DNA of 64,000 nucleotides from Bacillus sp. 103mf (GTDB lineage: Bacteria > Bacillota > Bacilli > Bacillales > Bacillaceae_G), in contig NZ_FPAF01000005.1 of assembly GCF_900116295.1 (NCBI RefSeq), forward strand, positions 124,001 through 188,000. The letters are read 5' to 3'. A model generated the notes under the pieces. It worked only from the letters and a program-made list of their open reading frames with translations, was not told the DNA's origin and did no database searches. The position numbers were made by a program, and so were the translations under genes. Shown one piece after another: positions 34,201-42,739 of the stretch (positions within the stretch are counted from its first letter, which is position 1; every line of letters starts with the position of its first letter).

Positions 34201-34347
34201 AGTGAAATTTCCATCAGTGGGGGGCATCCCCCGCTGATGGAAGGCCCGCCCAATCGGGCTTTTATGGGCAGTTATCCCCCACTTAGGCCCCTAGTTTTTC
34301 TTTGCATCTTGAGGTGAGGGTCTTACTGCCCGTTAAAGCGGGACAAC
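34197..34347 (+). repeat. bcr1-type repeat, full-length copy
   Basis: About 150 bases begin ATAAAGTGAAA and end near AAAGCGGGACAA. They contain the inner palindromes CATCAGTGGGGG/CCCCCGCTGATG and GCCCG..CGGGC, and the blocks CAATCGGGCTTTTA and CTTACTGCCC shared with 39334-39491 in the opposite direction. The ATAAA edge is kept on the left but changed to ACAAC on the right. bcr1 is a known mobile-like repeat of the B. cereus group with TTTAT edges. Confidence 0.88.
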
Positions 34348-34516
34348 CGAAAAGATAATTCAATTGCCAGCAAGCCCTCATTTAAACGTTAGCACGTTTT
34401 GAAGAGAGGGTTTGTTTTACATATTTAAAATAAGAATAAATGTAATCTTATTTTTCATATTTAGCAAAATAAATGGTACAATCAATATTTGATATGAAAA
34501 ATAGTGAAAAGAAGTG
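34348..34516. other. Leader of the DEAD-box helicase gene, with a weak inverted repeat
   Basis: Near 34376-34410 CCCTCATTTAAACG and CGTTTTGAAGAGAGGG form an imperfect stem followed by TTTGTTTT, which may act as terminator for read-through from upstream. AT-rich sequence follows. No gene. Confidence 0.4.
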
Positions 34517-35836
34517 ATGGATTTGAAAGGTTTTTTAGAATTAGGAATTAGTACAACGTTAAATGATACATTAAGAGAAAATGGAATTGCAGAATCGACT
34601 CCGATTCAAGAAAAAGCAATCCCAGTAGTTCTAGCAGGAAAAGATATTATTGGACAAGCGAAAACAGGAACAGGAAAAACATTAGCATTTATTTTGCCGA
34701 TATTAGAAAAAGTAAATCCGAAGTCTAGTCATGTACAGGCGTTAATTGTAGCACCGACGCGAGAGTTAGCATTGCAAATCACAAACGAAATTCAAAAAAT
34801 GACTGTGCATGTAAAGGATATTCATGTGCTTGCTATTTATGGCGGGCAAGATGTTTCACAGCAAATGAAGAAATTACAAGGAAATACACATATCGTTGTC
34901 GCGACACCTGGCCGATTATTAGATCATTTACGCCGCGGGACAATTGAATTATCGCATGTATCTATGCTCGTTTTAGATGAAGCGGATCAAATGCTGCATT
35001 TTGGTTTTTTACCAGAGGTAGAAGAAATTATTGAACAAACACCTGCGGAGAGACAAACGATGTTGTTTTCTGCAACGATGGCTAAGCAAATTCAATCTCT
35101 TGCAAAGCGTTATATGAGAAAACCTGAAATTATAAAAATTCAAAGTGCTGAGGTTACAGTAAATAATATTACACAGCGCGTCGTTGAAACAACAGACAGG
35201 GCAAAACAAGATACGCTGCGTCAACTTATGGAACGAGATCAACCGTTTTTAGCAGTTATCTTCTGCCGCACGAAACGCAGAGTTACAAAATTGTATGAAG
35301 CGCTGAAAGGATACGGCTATAACTGTGATGAACTTCACGGTGATTTATCACAAGCAAAACGCGAGCGTGTTATGAAGCGTTTTCGTGATGCTGAAATTCA
35401 ATATTTAATCGCAACAGACGTAGCAGCAAGAGGACTTGATGTAGAAGGTGTTACGCATGTATTTAACTACGACATCCCAGAGGATGTCGAAAGTTACATT
35501 CACCGCATCGGGCGGACAGGCCGTGCTGGTGGAAGCGGGCTGGCAATTACATTAGTTGCGCCAAAAGATAAAATGTATTTACAGCAAATTGAAAAAGGAA
35601 TTAACGCATCATTGCAACGACAAGTAGTAGAGCAACCTAACAAACAAGAGCCTGAGAAAAAAGAACAAAGGTCGCAAAAACCAAGAGAAAAGAAACCATT
35701 TAAAGAGAAGAAACAATTTGGTCAATCTGGACGTCGTGATAGAAAAGAAGGACCGAAAACAGAGAAATCTCATTTTGGTCAACCGAGCAAAAAGAAGCGC
35801 AGCGCAAAGCCGGGACAGAAAAAGCGCGGACGATAG
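34517..35836 (+). CDS. DEAD-box RNA helicase
   Basis: The protein is 439 residues from ATG 34517; a GTG at 34514 and a TTG at 34523 are alternatives, the latter with the best spacing to GAAG. All core motifs are present in order: Q motif [18 protein letters not shown] near 48, [18 protein letters not shown] near 155, [22 protein letters not shown] near 300 and [11 protein letters not shown] near 328. A Lys/Arg/Gln-rich tail of about 75 residues follows, typical of cold-related RNA helicases. It unwinds structured RNA in ribosome assembly or decay. The B. cereus group has several Csh paralogues and I cannot assign a letter. Confidence 0.94.
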   Translation: MDLKGFLELGISTTLNDTLRENGIAESTPIQEKAIPVVLAGKDIIGQAKTGTGKTLAFILPILEKVNPKSSHVQALIVAPTRELALQITNEIQKMTVHVKDIHVLAIYGGQDVSQQMKKLQGNTHIVVATPGRLLDHLRRGTIELSHVSMLVLDEADQMLHFGFLPEVEEIIEQTPAERQTMLFSATMAKQIQSLAKRYMRKPEIIKIQSAEVTVNNITQRVVETTDRAKQDTLRQLMERDQPFLAVIFCRTKRRVTKLYEALKGYGYNCDELHGDLSQAKRERVMKRFRDAEIQYLIATDVAARGLDVEGVTHVFNYDIPEDVESYIHRIGRTGRAGGSGLAITLVAPKDKMYLQQIEKGINASLQRQVVEQPNKQEPEKKEQRSQKPREKKPFKEKKQFGQSGRRDRKEGPKTEKSHFGQPSKKKRSAKPGQKKRGR

Positions 35837-35854
35837 AAATATAGTAATGATTGA

Positions 35855-35892
35855 ACATGAGTACCTTCTGAAAAGAGGACTCATGTTTTTTT
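35855..35892 (+). terminator. Terminator after the helicase gene
   Basis: ACATGAGT (35855-35862) pairs with ACTCATGT (35879-35886), followed by TTTTTTAT. Confidence 0.7.
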
Positions 35893-35936
35893 ATGTGTGT
35901 AAAAACTTTAGGACATACTACAGGCGAGGTGATTTG

Positions 35937-36629
35937 ATGAAGAAGTTTGTTACAATCATTGTTTTCGCTTTATTTATGTTTTCTTTAACTAGCCTCGTAC
36001 ATGGTGAAGAAAAGAAAAACATACAAGATTATTTTGATGTGAATATAAACGGATATCGTGTGTACGTTTTAGACGATTTTGTCGAATTGATAAATGAGGG
36101 AAAAGTTACTTCCCTAACAAAAATATTTTTTGAAACTTTGCGGAGAGAACAACAATGGGTATTAGAACCGAGAGTGTATGTAAAAGGGAATTTGGGGTAT
36201 GTTCATATTGTAAAACAAAATGGTGTGAATGTTCTTTATCATATAAAGAAAATACATGAGAATTGGACGATTTTGCGAGAAGAAAAGAAAGTTATAAATA
36301 GAGTACCTGTTCCAAAAGAACTGCTAAAGGAAGTTCTTTTGGAACGGCTTGTCGAATATATCGGAGGTGCTGTACAAGATTATTATGGTGAAGGTAGGCT
36401 ATGGTACAGAGGAAGCGAAAAGATATTAAGTATTGAGAAAGATGAGGCAGAATTTGAATTTTATGTTATCGTTCAAGTTATTACATTTAAAGGTGCCCAT
36501 AATCCACCGTATGGAGAAGAGACGATGACATTTCGAGTAAAAGGTGGAGGCGAGGTTCAACTCATGAAATACAAACATCGCGACATTTCTGAAACTGAAT
36601 TATCTAAATTGAAACTAAGAACAATATAA
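35937..36629 (+). CDS. Secreted protein, DUF3888-like
   Basis: The protein is 230 residues from ATG 35937, which follows GAGGTG; the frame opens far upstream inside the helicase gene and that part is not used. A typical signal peptide (MKKFVTIIVFALFMFSLTSL, cut likely after VHG near residue 23) is followed by a soluble domain with YFDVNINGYRVYV and a C-terminal RVKGGGEVQLMKYKHRDIS. The pattern fits DUF3888 as I recall it. No function is known. The phosphoglycerate mutase gene follows 51 bases later. Confidence 0.7.
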   Translation: MKKFVTIIVFALFMFSLTSLVHGEEKKNIQDYFDVNINGYRVYVLDDFVELINEGKVTSLTKIFFETLRREQQWVLEPRVYVKGNLGYVHIVKQNGVNVLYHIKKIHENWTILREEKKVINRVPVPKELLKEVLLERLVEYIGGAVQDYYGEGRLWYRGSEKILSIEKDEAEFEFYVIVQVITFKGAHNPPYGEETMTFRVKGGGEVQLMKYKHRDISETELSKLKLRTI

Positions 36630-36680
36630 GAGTCGTACATGATAGATGTAAACATTTTATTGCTTGGAGGAGATATTGTT

Positions 36681-37418
36681 ATGATTAAGCTTGTGCTTCT
36701 TCGTCACGGTCAAAGTGTATGGAATGTGGAAAATAGGTTTACTGGATGGACCGATGTTGATATGTCTAAAAATGGATTACAGGAAGCGAGAGAAGCAGGA
36801 CAAATTTTAAAGGCGAATGGCTATACGTTTGACGTAGCATACACTTCTGTATTAAAACGAGCAATTCGAACGCTTTGGATTATTCTTCATGAGATGGATC
36901 TTGCCTGGGTACCTGTCTATAAATCATGGCATTTAAATGAACGTCATTACGGTGCACTGCAAGGCTTAAATAAGGATGAAACGACGAAGAAGTACGGAGA
37001 AGAACAAGTACATATATGGCGCAGAAGTACAAATGTAAGACCGCCAGCACTTACGAAAGACGATCCGCGTTATGAAATTTCAGACCCTAGATATAAACAT
37101 TTAAAAGAAGGAGAATTTCCTCTTACCGAGTGTCTAGAAGATACAACAAAACGAGTTCTGACGTATTGGCATGAAGAAATTGCGCCAGTATTACAAAAGG
37201 GCGAGAAAGTAATTATTTCATCGCATGGGAATACAATCCGTTCGCTTGTAAAATATTTAGATCATTTATCCGATGATGGCGTTGTTACATTAAATATTCC
37301 TACGAGTATTCCGCTTGTTTATGAATTAGATGATAACTTAAAACCAATTCGGCATTATTATTTGAGCATGGATGGAGAAGTACCAGAAGGCGAGATTCCG
37401 AAGCATATTCAACTTTAA
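36681..37418 (+). CDS. gpmA: 2,3-bisphosphoglycerate-dependent phosphoglycerate mutase
   Basis: The protein is 245 residues from ATG 36681 behind GGAGGAG. It begins with the phosphohistidine motif [20 protein letters not shown], followed by [12 protein letters not shown] near residue 88, the second active-site His in [16 protein letters not shown] near 182, and full GpmA length. It interconverts 3- and 2-phosphoglycerate. Bacilli use the cofactor-independent GpmI as the main enzyme, so this is an additional isozyme. It lies in a tandem arrangement with the DUF3888 gene. Confidence 0.93.
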   Translation: MIKLVLLRHGQSVWNVENRFTGWTDVDMSKNGLQEAREAGQILKANGYTFDVAYTSVLKRAIRTLWIILHEMDLAWVPVYKSWHLNERHYGALQGLNKDETTKKYGEEQVHIWRRSTNVRPPALTKDDPRYEISDPRYKHLKEGEFPLTECLEDTTKRVLTYWHEEIAPVLQKGEKVIISSHGNTIRSLVKYLDHLSDDGVVTLNIPTSIPLVYELDDNLKPIRHYYLSMDGEVPEGEIPKHIQL

Positions 37419-37726
37419 TGTGAAATGAATAGGAAATTCAAAATAGATGAGTTATATTGTGGGTGTTTCTTATCGTATATTGAAAAAATAACATCGCCTT
37501 AAAGGCTTTTTCATTTTATATGCAATGTGAATTCAGTTAGGCAGTTTATTTTTAAACGGGTATGAATTTTAATGGACAAAGTTACGAAATTTGTAAGAAG
37601 TACAAACCGGTCATATATCATATGAAAATGATACAATACTTATATAAACCTACCCCTTGTTACATAGTAATAAGGAGTAGGTAAAATTAAAACTCAATTT
37701 TATTTTCATGAAAAGAGGGGAAGCAT
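37419..37726 (+). promoter_or_regulatory. pepD upstream region with two hairpins
   Basis: A small GCCTT/AAGGC stem near 37496-37506 followed by TTTTTC may end gpmA transcription. ACCTACCCCTT (37648-37658) pairs with AAGGAGTAGGT (37672-37682) with one G-T pair, forming an 11-bp hairpin about 44 bases before the pepD start; it may be an operator or a leader element. No gene is present. Confidence 0.5.
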
Positions 37727-39193
37727 ATGTATACAAGTTTAGCGGAATTAGTTAAGCACCCTGTATTTTATCATTTTGCAGAAATTTCAAAGATTCCAAG
37801 AGGATCGGGAAATGAGAAAGAAATTAGTGATTACTTAGTAAAATTTGCACAAGAGAGAAATTTAGAAGTTGTACAAGATCATGCATTAAATGTCATTATA
37901 AAGAAGCCAGCAACAGCTGGATATGAGAATGTGCCAACGATTATTATTCAAGGGCATATGGATATGGTATGTGAAAAGAACCAAGCAACTGTTCATGATT
38001 TTGAGAAAGATCCAATTCAATTACGAATTGAGGGGGATATGCTGTATGCGAACCATACAACGTTAGGTGCGGATAATGGGATTGCAGTTGCATATGCATT
38101 ATCTTTATTAGATGCAACTGATATTCCCCATCCTGCTCTTGAAGTTGTGATTACGACAGAAGAAGAGACAACGATGGGCGGCGCTTTTGCAGTTGACCCT
38201 AGCCATTTTAGCGGTAAAATCTTTATTAACATTGATTCAGAAGAAGACCATAAATTGTTAGTAAGTAGTGCGGGCGGTGCAAAAGCAGTTGAAACAATAT
38301 CTATTGTTTGGGAAGAAACGCCAGCTAACGTATTACCATATCGTCTTTTTGTAGGTGGATTAAAAGGTGGACATTCTGGCATGGAAATTGATAAAGAAAG
38401 AGGAAATGCCAATAAAATTTTAGGCAGAGTCCTTTATGATTTATCCAATGAAATTCCGTTTTCTATGAGCGGTGTTCATGGTGGATTAAAAACAAATGCA
38501 ATCCCGCGTGAAAGTGCAGCAACGATTTTACTTTCTGAAAGTGATGAGCAAAAAGTAGAAGAGAAAGTGAAAGAGTGGACAAGCATTTTACAAGAAGAAC
38601 TACGCGCTGTGGACCCGGACGTATATGTTTCTCTTACGAAATTAGAAGAAACAATTGAAAATGTATTTGCAAAAGAAACGCAAAAACAACTTATTTCTTC
38701 ATTATTCTTAATCCCTAACGGCATTCAAAGTATGAGCATGGAAATAAAAGGACTAGTGGAAAGCTCTACAAACTTAGGTGTTGTTGAAATGTTACATAAT
38801 GAAATTAAATTAAGAAATGAAGTAAGAAGTTCTGTGAAAAGCTTAAAACAACATATTGTAAATGAAATTAAGCATATCGCAGAAGTAGTGGGAGCACAGT
38901 TCGAAAAAGAATCTGAGTATCCAGAATGGCCATACAATCCAAATTCTTCAATTCGCGGTTTATTTGAAAAAGTGCATAAAGAAAAATATGGCACAGATGC
39001 AGAAGTTTTTGCGGTTCATGCAGGAATTGAGTGCGGTGTATTTATGGAGAAAATTCCAGGACTAGATGCGATTTCACTCGGACCAGATATGTTTCATGTT
39101 CACACACCAGATGAGCATGTAAGCATTCCTTCTGTCGTGAATAACTGGGAGTATTTTATTGAAGTATTGCGGGAAACGAAGTCGTTGATTTAA
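37727..39193 (+). CDS. pepD: Aminoacyl-histidine dipeptidase (PepD, M20 family)
   Basis: The 488-residue protein has the M20 metallopeptidase motifs: IIQGHMDMVCEKN near residue 75, LGADNGIAVAYAL near 112 with the bridging Asp, TTEEETTMGGA near 145 with the catalytic Glu-Glu, and the C-terminal GPDMFHVHTPDEHVSIPS near 455. The Asp-to-Glu order and length match PepD, which cleaves carnosine-like and other Xaa-His dipeptides. Ribosome site AGAGGGGAAGC. It stands alone with its own hairpin leader and terminator. Confidence 0.94.
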   Translation: MYTSLAELVKHPVFYHFAEISKIPRGSGNEKEISDYLVKFAQERNLEVVQDHALNVIIKKPATAGYENVPTIIIQGHMDMVCEKNQATVHDFEKDPIQLRIEGDMLYANHTTLGADNGIAVAYALSLLDATDIPHPALEVVITTEEETTMGGAFAVDPSHFSGKIFINIDSEEDHKLLVSSAGGAKAVETISIVWEETPANVLPYRLFVGGLKGGHSGMEIDKERGNANKILGRVLYDLSNEIPFSMSGVHGGLKTNAIPRESAATILLSESDEQKVEEKVKEWTSILQEELRAVDPDVYVSLTKLEETIENVFAKETQKQLISSLFLIPNGIQSMSMEIKGLVESSTNLGVVEMLHNEIKLRNEVRSSVKSLKQHIVNEIKHIAEVVGAQFEKESEYPEWPYNPNSSIRGLFEKVHKEKYGTDAEVFAVHAGIECGVFMEKIPGLDAISLGPDMFHVHTPDEHVSIPSVVNNWEYFIEVLRETKSLI

Positions 39194-39206
39194 ATATGTT
39201 TGAGAT

Positions 39207-39262
39207 GAAAAAGGGTTGTCTCATAAGTCAGTGTAACTGGCTTGTGGACAGCCCTTTTTTAT
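39207..39262 (+). terminator. Terminator of pepD
   Basis: AAAAAGGGTTGTC (near 39208-39220) pairs with GACAGCCCTTTTTT (39247-39260) with one G-T pair, around a loop that itself can fold (AAGTCAGT/ACTGGCTT). Confidence 0.85.
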
Positions 39263-39333
39263 GAGTAACAATTCAACTACTTTTGCTAGCTTCTGTAATT
39301 TGTTGAATACTGTATTTTTGTTTTGATCCTAAT

Positions 39334-39491
39334 TTTATCCCGCTATTTTGGGGCAGTAAGACCCCCACCTCAAGATTCAGAGAGAAGCGAAGAAGATAGG
39401 TGGGGGACAACTGACCGTAAAAGCCCGATTGGTTCAACTAACCGTCAGTGGGGGATGAAGAAAACCCCCACTGACGGAAGTTTCACTTTAT
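39334..39491 (-). repeat. bcr1-type repeat, full-length copy with both TTTAT edges
   Basis: The copy is 158 bases, bounded by TTTAT at 39334-39338 and 39487-39491. Read on the minus strand it matches 34197-34347. It holds nested stems such as CCGTCAGTGGGGG/CCCCCACTGACGG and two separated GTGGGGGT direct repeats. Length and edges agree with the known bcr1 element of the B. cereus group. Confidence 0.9.
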
Positions 39492-39514
39492 TTTAGCTAT
39501 ATATAACTATTTTA

Positions 39515-39655
39515 GTTTTTTAATATATAAGTCGTTGCTATACAGAATACAACATGATCGCTACTTGCTTTCTCCTTTTGTTTTAAACCTTGCATGTGGC
39601 AGAAAAAGGTCCTGACCGCTTCTATACATGGCCAGATGCTCTCGTCCGCCTAAAA
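39515..39655 (+). repeat. Dispersed repeat, copy B
   Basis: The copy is about 140 bases and closely similar to copy A at 9607-9745 (shared TATAAGTCG, CATGATCGCTA, TCCTTTTGTTTTAAA, CTTGCATGTGGCA, CCAGATGCTCTCG, CCGCCTAAAAA). It lies 24 bases beyond the bcr1 copy. Confidence 0.72.
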
Positions 39656-39708
39656 AAGGGGAGTATTTCGACTTTTTAAATTGCGTCCTTTTACAATCTT
39701 TTAAAAAA

Positions 39709-39722
39709 CATACAGGTGTATG
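39709..39722. promoter_or_regulatory. Short palindrome upstream of the ABC transporter
   Basis: CATACAGGTGTATG has perfect 6-base arms around GG, about 87 bases before the transporter start. It is a possible operator for the response regulator encoded downstream. Confidence 0.35.
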
Positions 39723-39808
39723 AATAGAAAATTGCGCTTTTTACTCATGTTTTTTGGGATATTGAAGAATAAACTTAACATGTAAACAAATTGAAAGGAG
39801 CAAATATA

Positions 39809-40564
39809 ATGAATGCACTATTATCTGCAAAAAATGTGACAAAGATTTATAACAAGAATCAGTTACCTGGACTTAATAAAGTATCTTTTGATATTGAGTC
39901 GGGGGAATTTGTTGGTATTATGGGAGCCTCTGGATCTGGAAAGACAACTTTATTAAATATCCTATCAACCATCGATACGCCTACAGATGGAGATGTTTTG
40001 ATAAAGGGCATCGATATTAAAAAACTTAATGATAATAAATCTGCAGATTTTCGGAAAGAGCATTTAGGCTTTATTTTTCAAGAGTATTTCTTACTCGATA
40101 GTTTAACAGTACAGGAAAATATTGCTGTACCACTTACTTTATTACATAAATCCCCAGAAGAAATTGAATCATCTATAAATAGTTTAGCAAAGCGTTTTGG
40201 GATATTCGAACAATTATCTAAGTACCCTAGTCAACTTTCAGGGGGACAAAAACAAAGGGTTGCAGCAGCAAGAGCAATTGCGAAACAGCCTAGTATTTTA
40301 TTTGCAGATGAACCGACAGGAGCATTAGACTCAAACTCTGCAACGGAGCTACTTCAAAAATTAAGAGAAGTAAATGAGGAACTTCATACAACGATTTTAA
40401 TGGTAACCCATGATGCTTATGCAGCAAGTTTTTCAAGTAGAATTCTAATATTTAAAGATGGAAATATCATAAAAGAATTGAGAAGAAATGGACAGGGGAG
40501 AAAAGAATTTTTTGAAGAGATAGTAAAGGAAATCGCTAAAATTGATGAAAATCGATATAACTAA
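39809..40564 (+). CDS. ABC transporter ATP-binding protein, BceA-like
   Basis: The protein is 251 residues from ATG 39809 behind AAAGGAGC. Walker A GASGSGKTT is near residue 40, the signature LSGGQKQRVAAARAIA near 140 and Walker B ILFADEPTGALDS near 165, followed by the switch His in MVTHDAYA. The sequence style (GEFVGIMGASGSGKTTLLN) is that of the MacB/BceA group that handles antimicrobial peptides and lantibiotics. It is the first gene of a four-gene set with a permease, a histidine kinase and a response regulator. Confidence 0.92.
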   Translation: MNALLSAKNVTKIYNKNQLPGLNKVSFDIESGEFVGIMGASGSGKTTLLNILSTIDTPTDGDVLIKGIDIKKLNDNKSADFRKEHLGFIFQEYFLLDSLTVQENIAVPLTLLHKSPEEIESSINSLAKRFGIFEQLSKYPSQLSGGQKQRVAAARAIAKQPSILFADEPTGALDSNSATELLQKLREVNEELHTTILMVTHDAYAASFSSRILIFKDGNIIKELRRNGQGRKEFFEEIVKEIAKIDENRYN

Positions 40565-40587
40565 GAGTATGAAAGGAAGGCATGATT

Positions 40588-42558
40588 GTGGGATTATTAA
40601 CAATAGCAAAAAAGAATCTAAAGAATAACTTTTCCTTCTATTCGTTCTATTTCGTTTCAGTAGCTTTTGTGCTGATAGTGTTTTTCTCCTTTATTTCTTT
40701 TTCCATGAACGATATGATCATGGAAAAGATTTCGTCTGATGGTAGAGTAGAAATCATGTCGAGAACGGTGGCAATCTTTGTTATGACATTTGTACTATTC
40801 TATATGTCATACTCCAATACTTTCTTTATGAAAAAAAGAATGAAAGAACTTGGGATTTATTCGCTCTTAGGGTATCGAAAATCAACAATGCTAAAATTAT
40901 TAACTTTTGAAAATAGTATAATTTGTTTTGCTGCTCTAATTGTAGGAATTGCTTTTGGTGCGATTGCTCATAAAGGAATTGTCGAAGTGATAGTCAGAGT
41001 ACTAAAATTACAAATTGATACTTCTGAAGTGCCACTTATTAATTCTGGTGCGGTACTATTCACTTTTGTTTTTATATTTGCTGTTTTGCTTGCTTTATTT
41101 TTATCCAACTGGATAATTCTTCGGAAAAGTTCCTTACTGGCTTTGGTACGTATGGAAAAAAAGGAAGAAAAGAAGGTGAGAATCAATACAGCTTTCTCAT
41201 TCCTTGGATTATTCTTGATTTTAATTGGTTATTTCTTTGCTATCGATATTACAAGAGGAATGAAATCATTCTGGAAAACAATAGGGTTTTCACCAATTGC
41301 ACTTTTAACAATGTTAAGTGTAATACTAGGCACAATTTTCTTTATTCACTCTTTTTTACCATATGCTATTCAAAAATTGAAGAAAAAGAAAAGCTGGTTT
41401 TATAAGGAAGCCAATATTATTGTTATTCCAAATTTTATATTTAAAATCCGTTCGAAGGCAAAAACTTTAATTTTGTTAACTTTATTAGTTGCAGGAACTT
41501 TGGCTATATTCGGCTCTACTTTACTAACTCTCTACTATCCTGTTGCTGCTACGGAACGAATCATACCGTCAGCTATCGAGTTTCCAGTAGAAGATAAACA
41601 ATTGGCCGCTAAAGCAATTAAAATTGTACAAGATACTGTTGGTAAAGAAAATATGAAATATAAAGAAACAACTATTATTCATGTAACATCCTCTTCTGAA
41701 AATTTACCTAAAGAATATAGTGCAAAGAAAGAACATGGATTTGATCTTATGTCCGAGTCAGATTACAAAGAATTAATAAATATGCAAGGCAAAAATATAG
41801 ACTTTGAGAATTTAGCTAAAAATGAAAGTATCTTAGTAAAATATCGCCCTGAAAAAGAAAAGCTAGATAAAGGGAAATTATATACTTTGAACTTAACAAC
41901 TACAAATAACATGGATATAAAAGTAAAAGACACTACATTACTCAATCCAATTGGTTTTGCAAATAGTGTAGGAACCCTTGTCATTTCAGATCAACTATAT
42001 AAAGAGATAAAAACCTTAGGGCATAAAGAAACAACGATGATGAGTTTTAATGGAGTTGATATGAGAGATAATAAGCCAGTTTATGAGAATCTAGCTCCAC
42101 TATTTAAAAATGATATTTATTTTACAAGTAGTTATCAAAAAAATGATTACATTATTCAGCAGAATAGTTCAACATTCTTGCTCATTAGTTTTGTTACTAT
42201 CATTTCCTTTATTGCAACGGGGAGTATTCTCTACTTCCATAACCTTTCGAGCATGATGTCAAACAAAAATGAATTTATCATTTTAAAAAGAATGGGGTAT
42301 AACAAGAAAAAGATAAAAAGAATAATAAATAAAGAGATTCTTACGTTATTTAGCATCCCATACGTATTAGGGTTAGCGCATAGTATTTTTGCACTGATAG
42401 CTTACAAAACGGCTTTAATGGATGACTTATTAGGAAAAAACAGTGCCTTTATATTCCCTATTCTTTTTGCGGTAATTATTTTCACTTTGGTATATATGAT
42501 TTATTATTTGTTAACAAAGCGAGCATGCTATAAAATTATCTTTGACAATAAAAAATAA
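40588..42558 (+). CDS. ABC transporter permease, BceB-like (FtsX domains)
   Basis: The protein is 656 residues from GTG 40588, seven bases behind GGAAGG; an ATG at 40582 is too close to the site. About ten membrane segments are visible, with an FtsX-type block at each end and a hydrophilic external domain of about 210 residues near residues 320-530, the layout of BceB/VraG permeases that bind bacitracin or cationic peptides. Paralogues usually work with a short intramembrane kinase; here the kinase gene that follows is of another type. The reading frame beyond the stop stays open for 33 more codons to 42660. Confidence 0.88.
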   Translation: MGLLTIAKKNLKNNFSFYSFYFVSVAFVLIVFFSFISFSMNDMIMEKISSDGRVEIMSRTVAIFVMTFVLFYMSYSNTFFMKKRMKELGIYSLLGYRKSTMLKLLTFENSIICFAALIVGIAFGAIAHKGIVEVIVRVLKLQIDTSEVPLINSGAVLFTFVFIFAVLLALFLSNWIILRKSSLLALVRMEKKEEKKVRINTAFSFLGLFLILIGYFFAIDITRGMKSFWKTIGFSPIALLTMLSVILGTIFFIHSFLPYAIQKLKKKKSWFYKEANIIVIPNFIFKIRSKAKTLILLTLLVAGTLAIFGSTLLTLYYPVAATERIIPSAIEFPVEDKQLAAKAIKIVQDTVGKENMKYKETTIIHVTSSSENLPKEYSAKKEHGFDLMSESDYKELINMQGKNIDFENLAKNESILVKYRPEKEKLDKGKLYTLNLTTTNNMDIKVKDTTLLNPIGFANSVGTLVISDQLYKEIKTLGHKETTMMSFNGVDMRDNKPVYENLAPLFKNDIYFTSSYQKNDYIIQQNSSTFLLISFVTIISFIATGSILYFHNLSSMMSNKNEFIILKRMGYNKKKIKRIINKEILTLFSIPYVLGLAHSIFALIAYKTALMDDLLGKNSAFIFPILFAVIIFTLVYMIYYLLTKRACYKIIFDNKK

Positions 42559-42739
42559 AAATTCTTATATAAATACAAATTTAAAAAATGGCATTTTAGA
42601 CATGCAAGTAGCGGTTATGTTGTATTCTACGCAGCAGCAACTTATATGTCGAAAAATTAAAATGGATATATATAAGGCTAATGATAGTAAACAAGCATTA
42701 GCTTTATATGTATTTAAGCTAGTAAAGGTAAGTGAGTTT
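42559..42739 (+). other. Permease-kinase junction with unexplained open frames
   Basis: After the permease stop the same frame continues without a start codon to 42660 and contains RHASSGYVVFYAAATYMSKN. The kinase frame is also open from 42542 and contains MDIYKANDSKQALALYVF from 42662. Both stretches look protein-like. They may be a remnant of a small gene or an N-terminal extension of the kinase. Confidence 0.3.

Noticed and set aside
37648-37682. Riboswitch upstream of pepD
   Set aside because: Only one simple 11-bp hairpin is present, without the conserved core of any known riboswitch; listed only as a hairpin.
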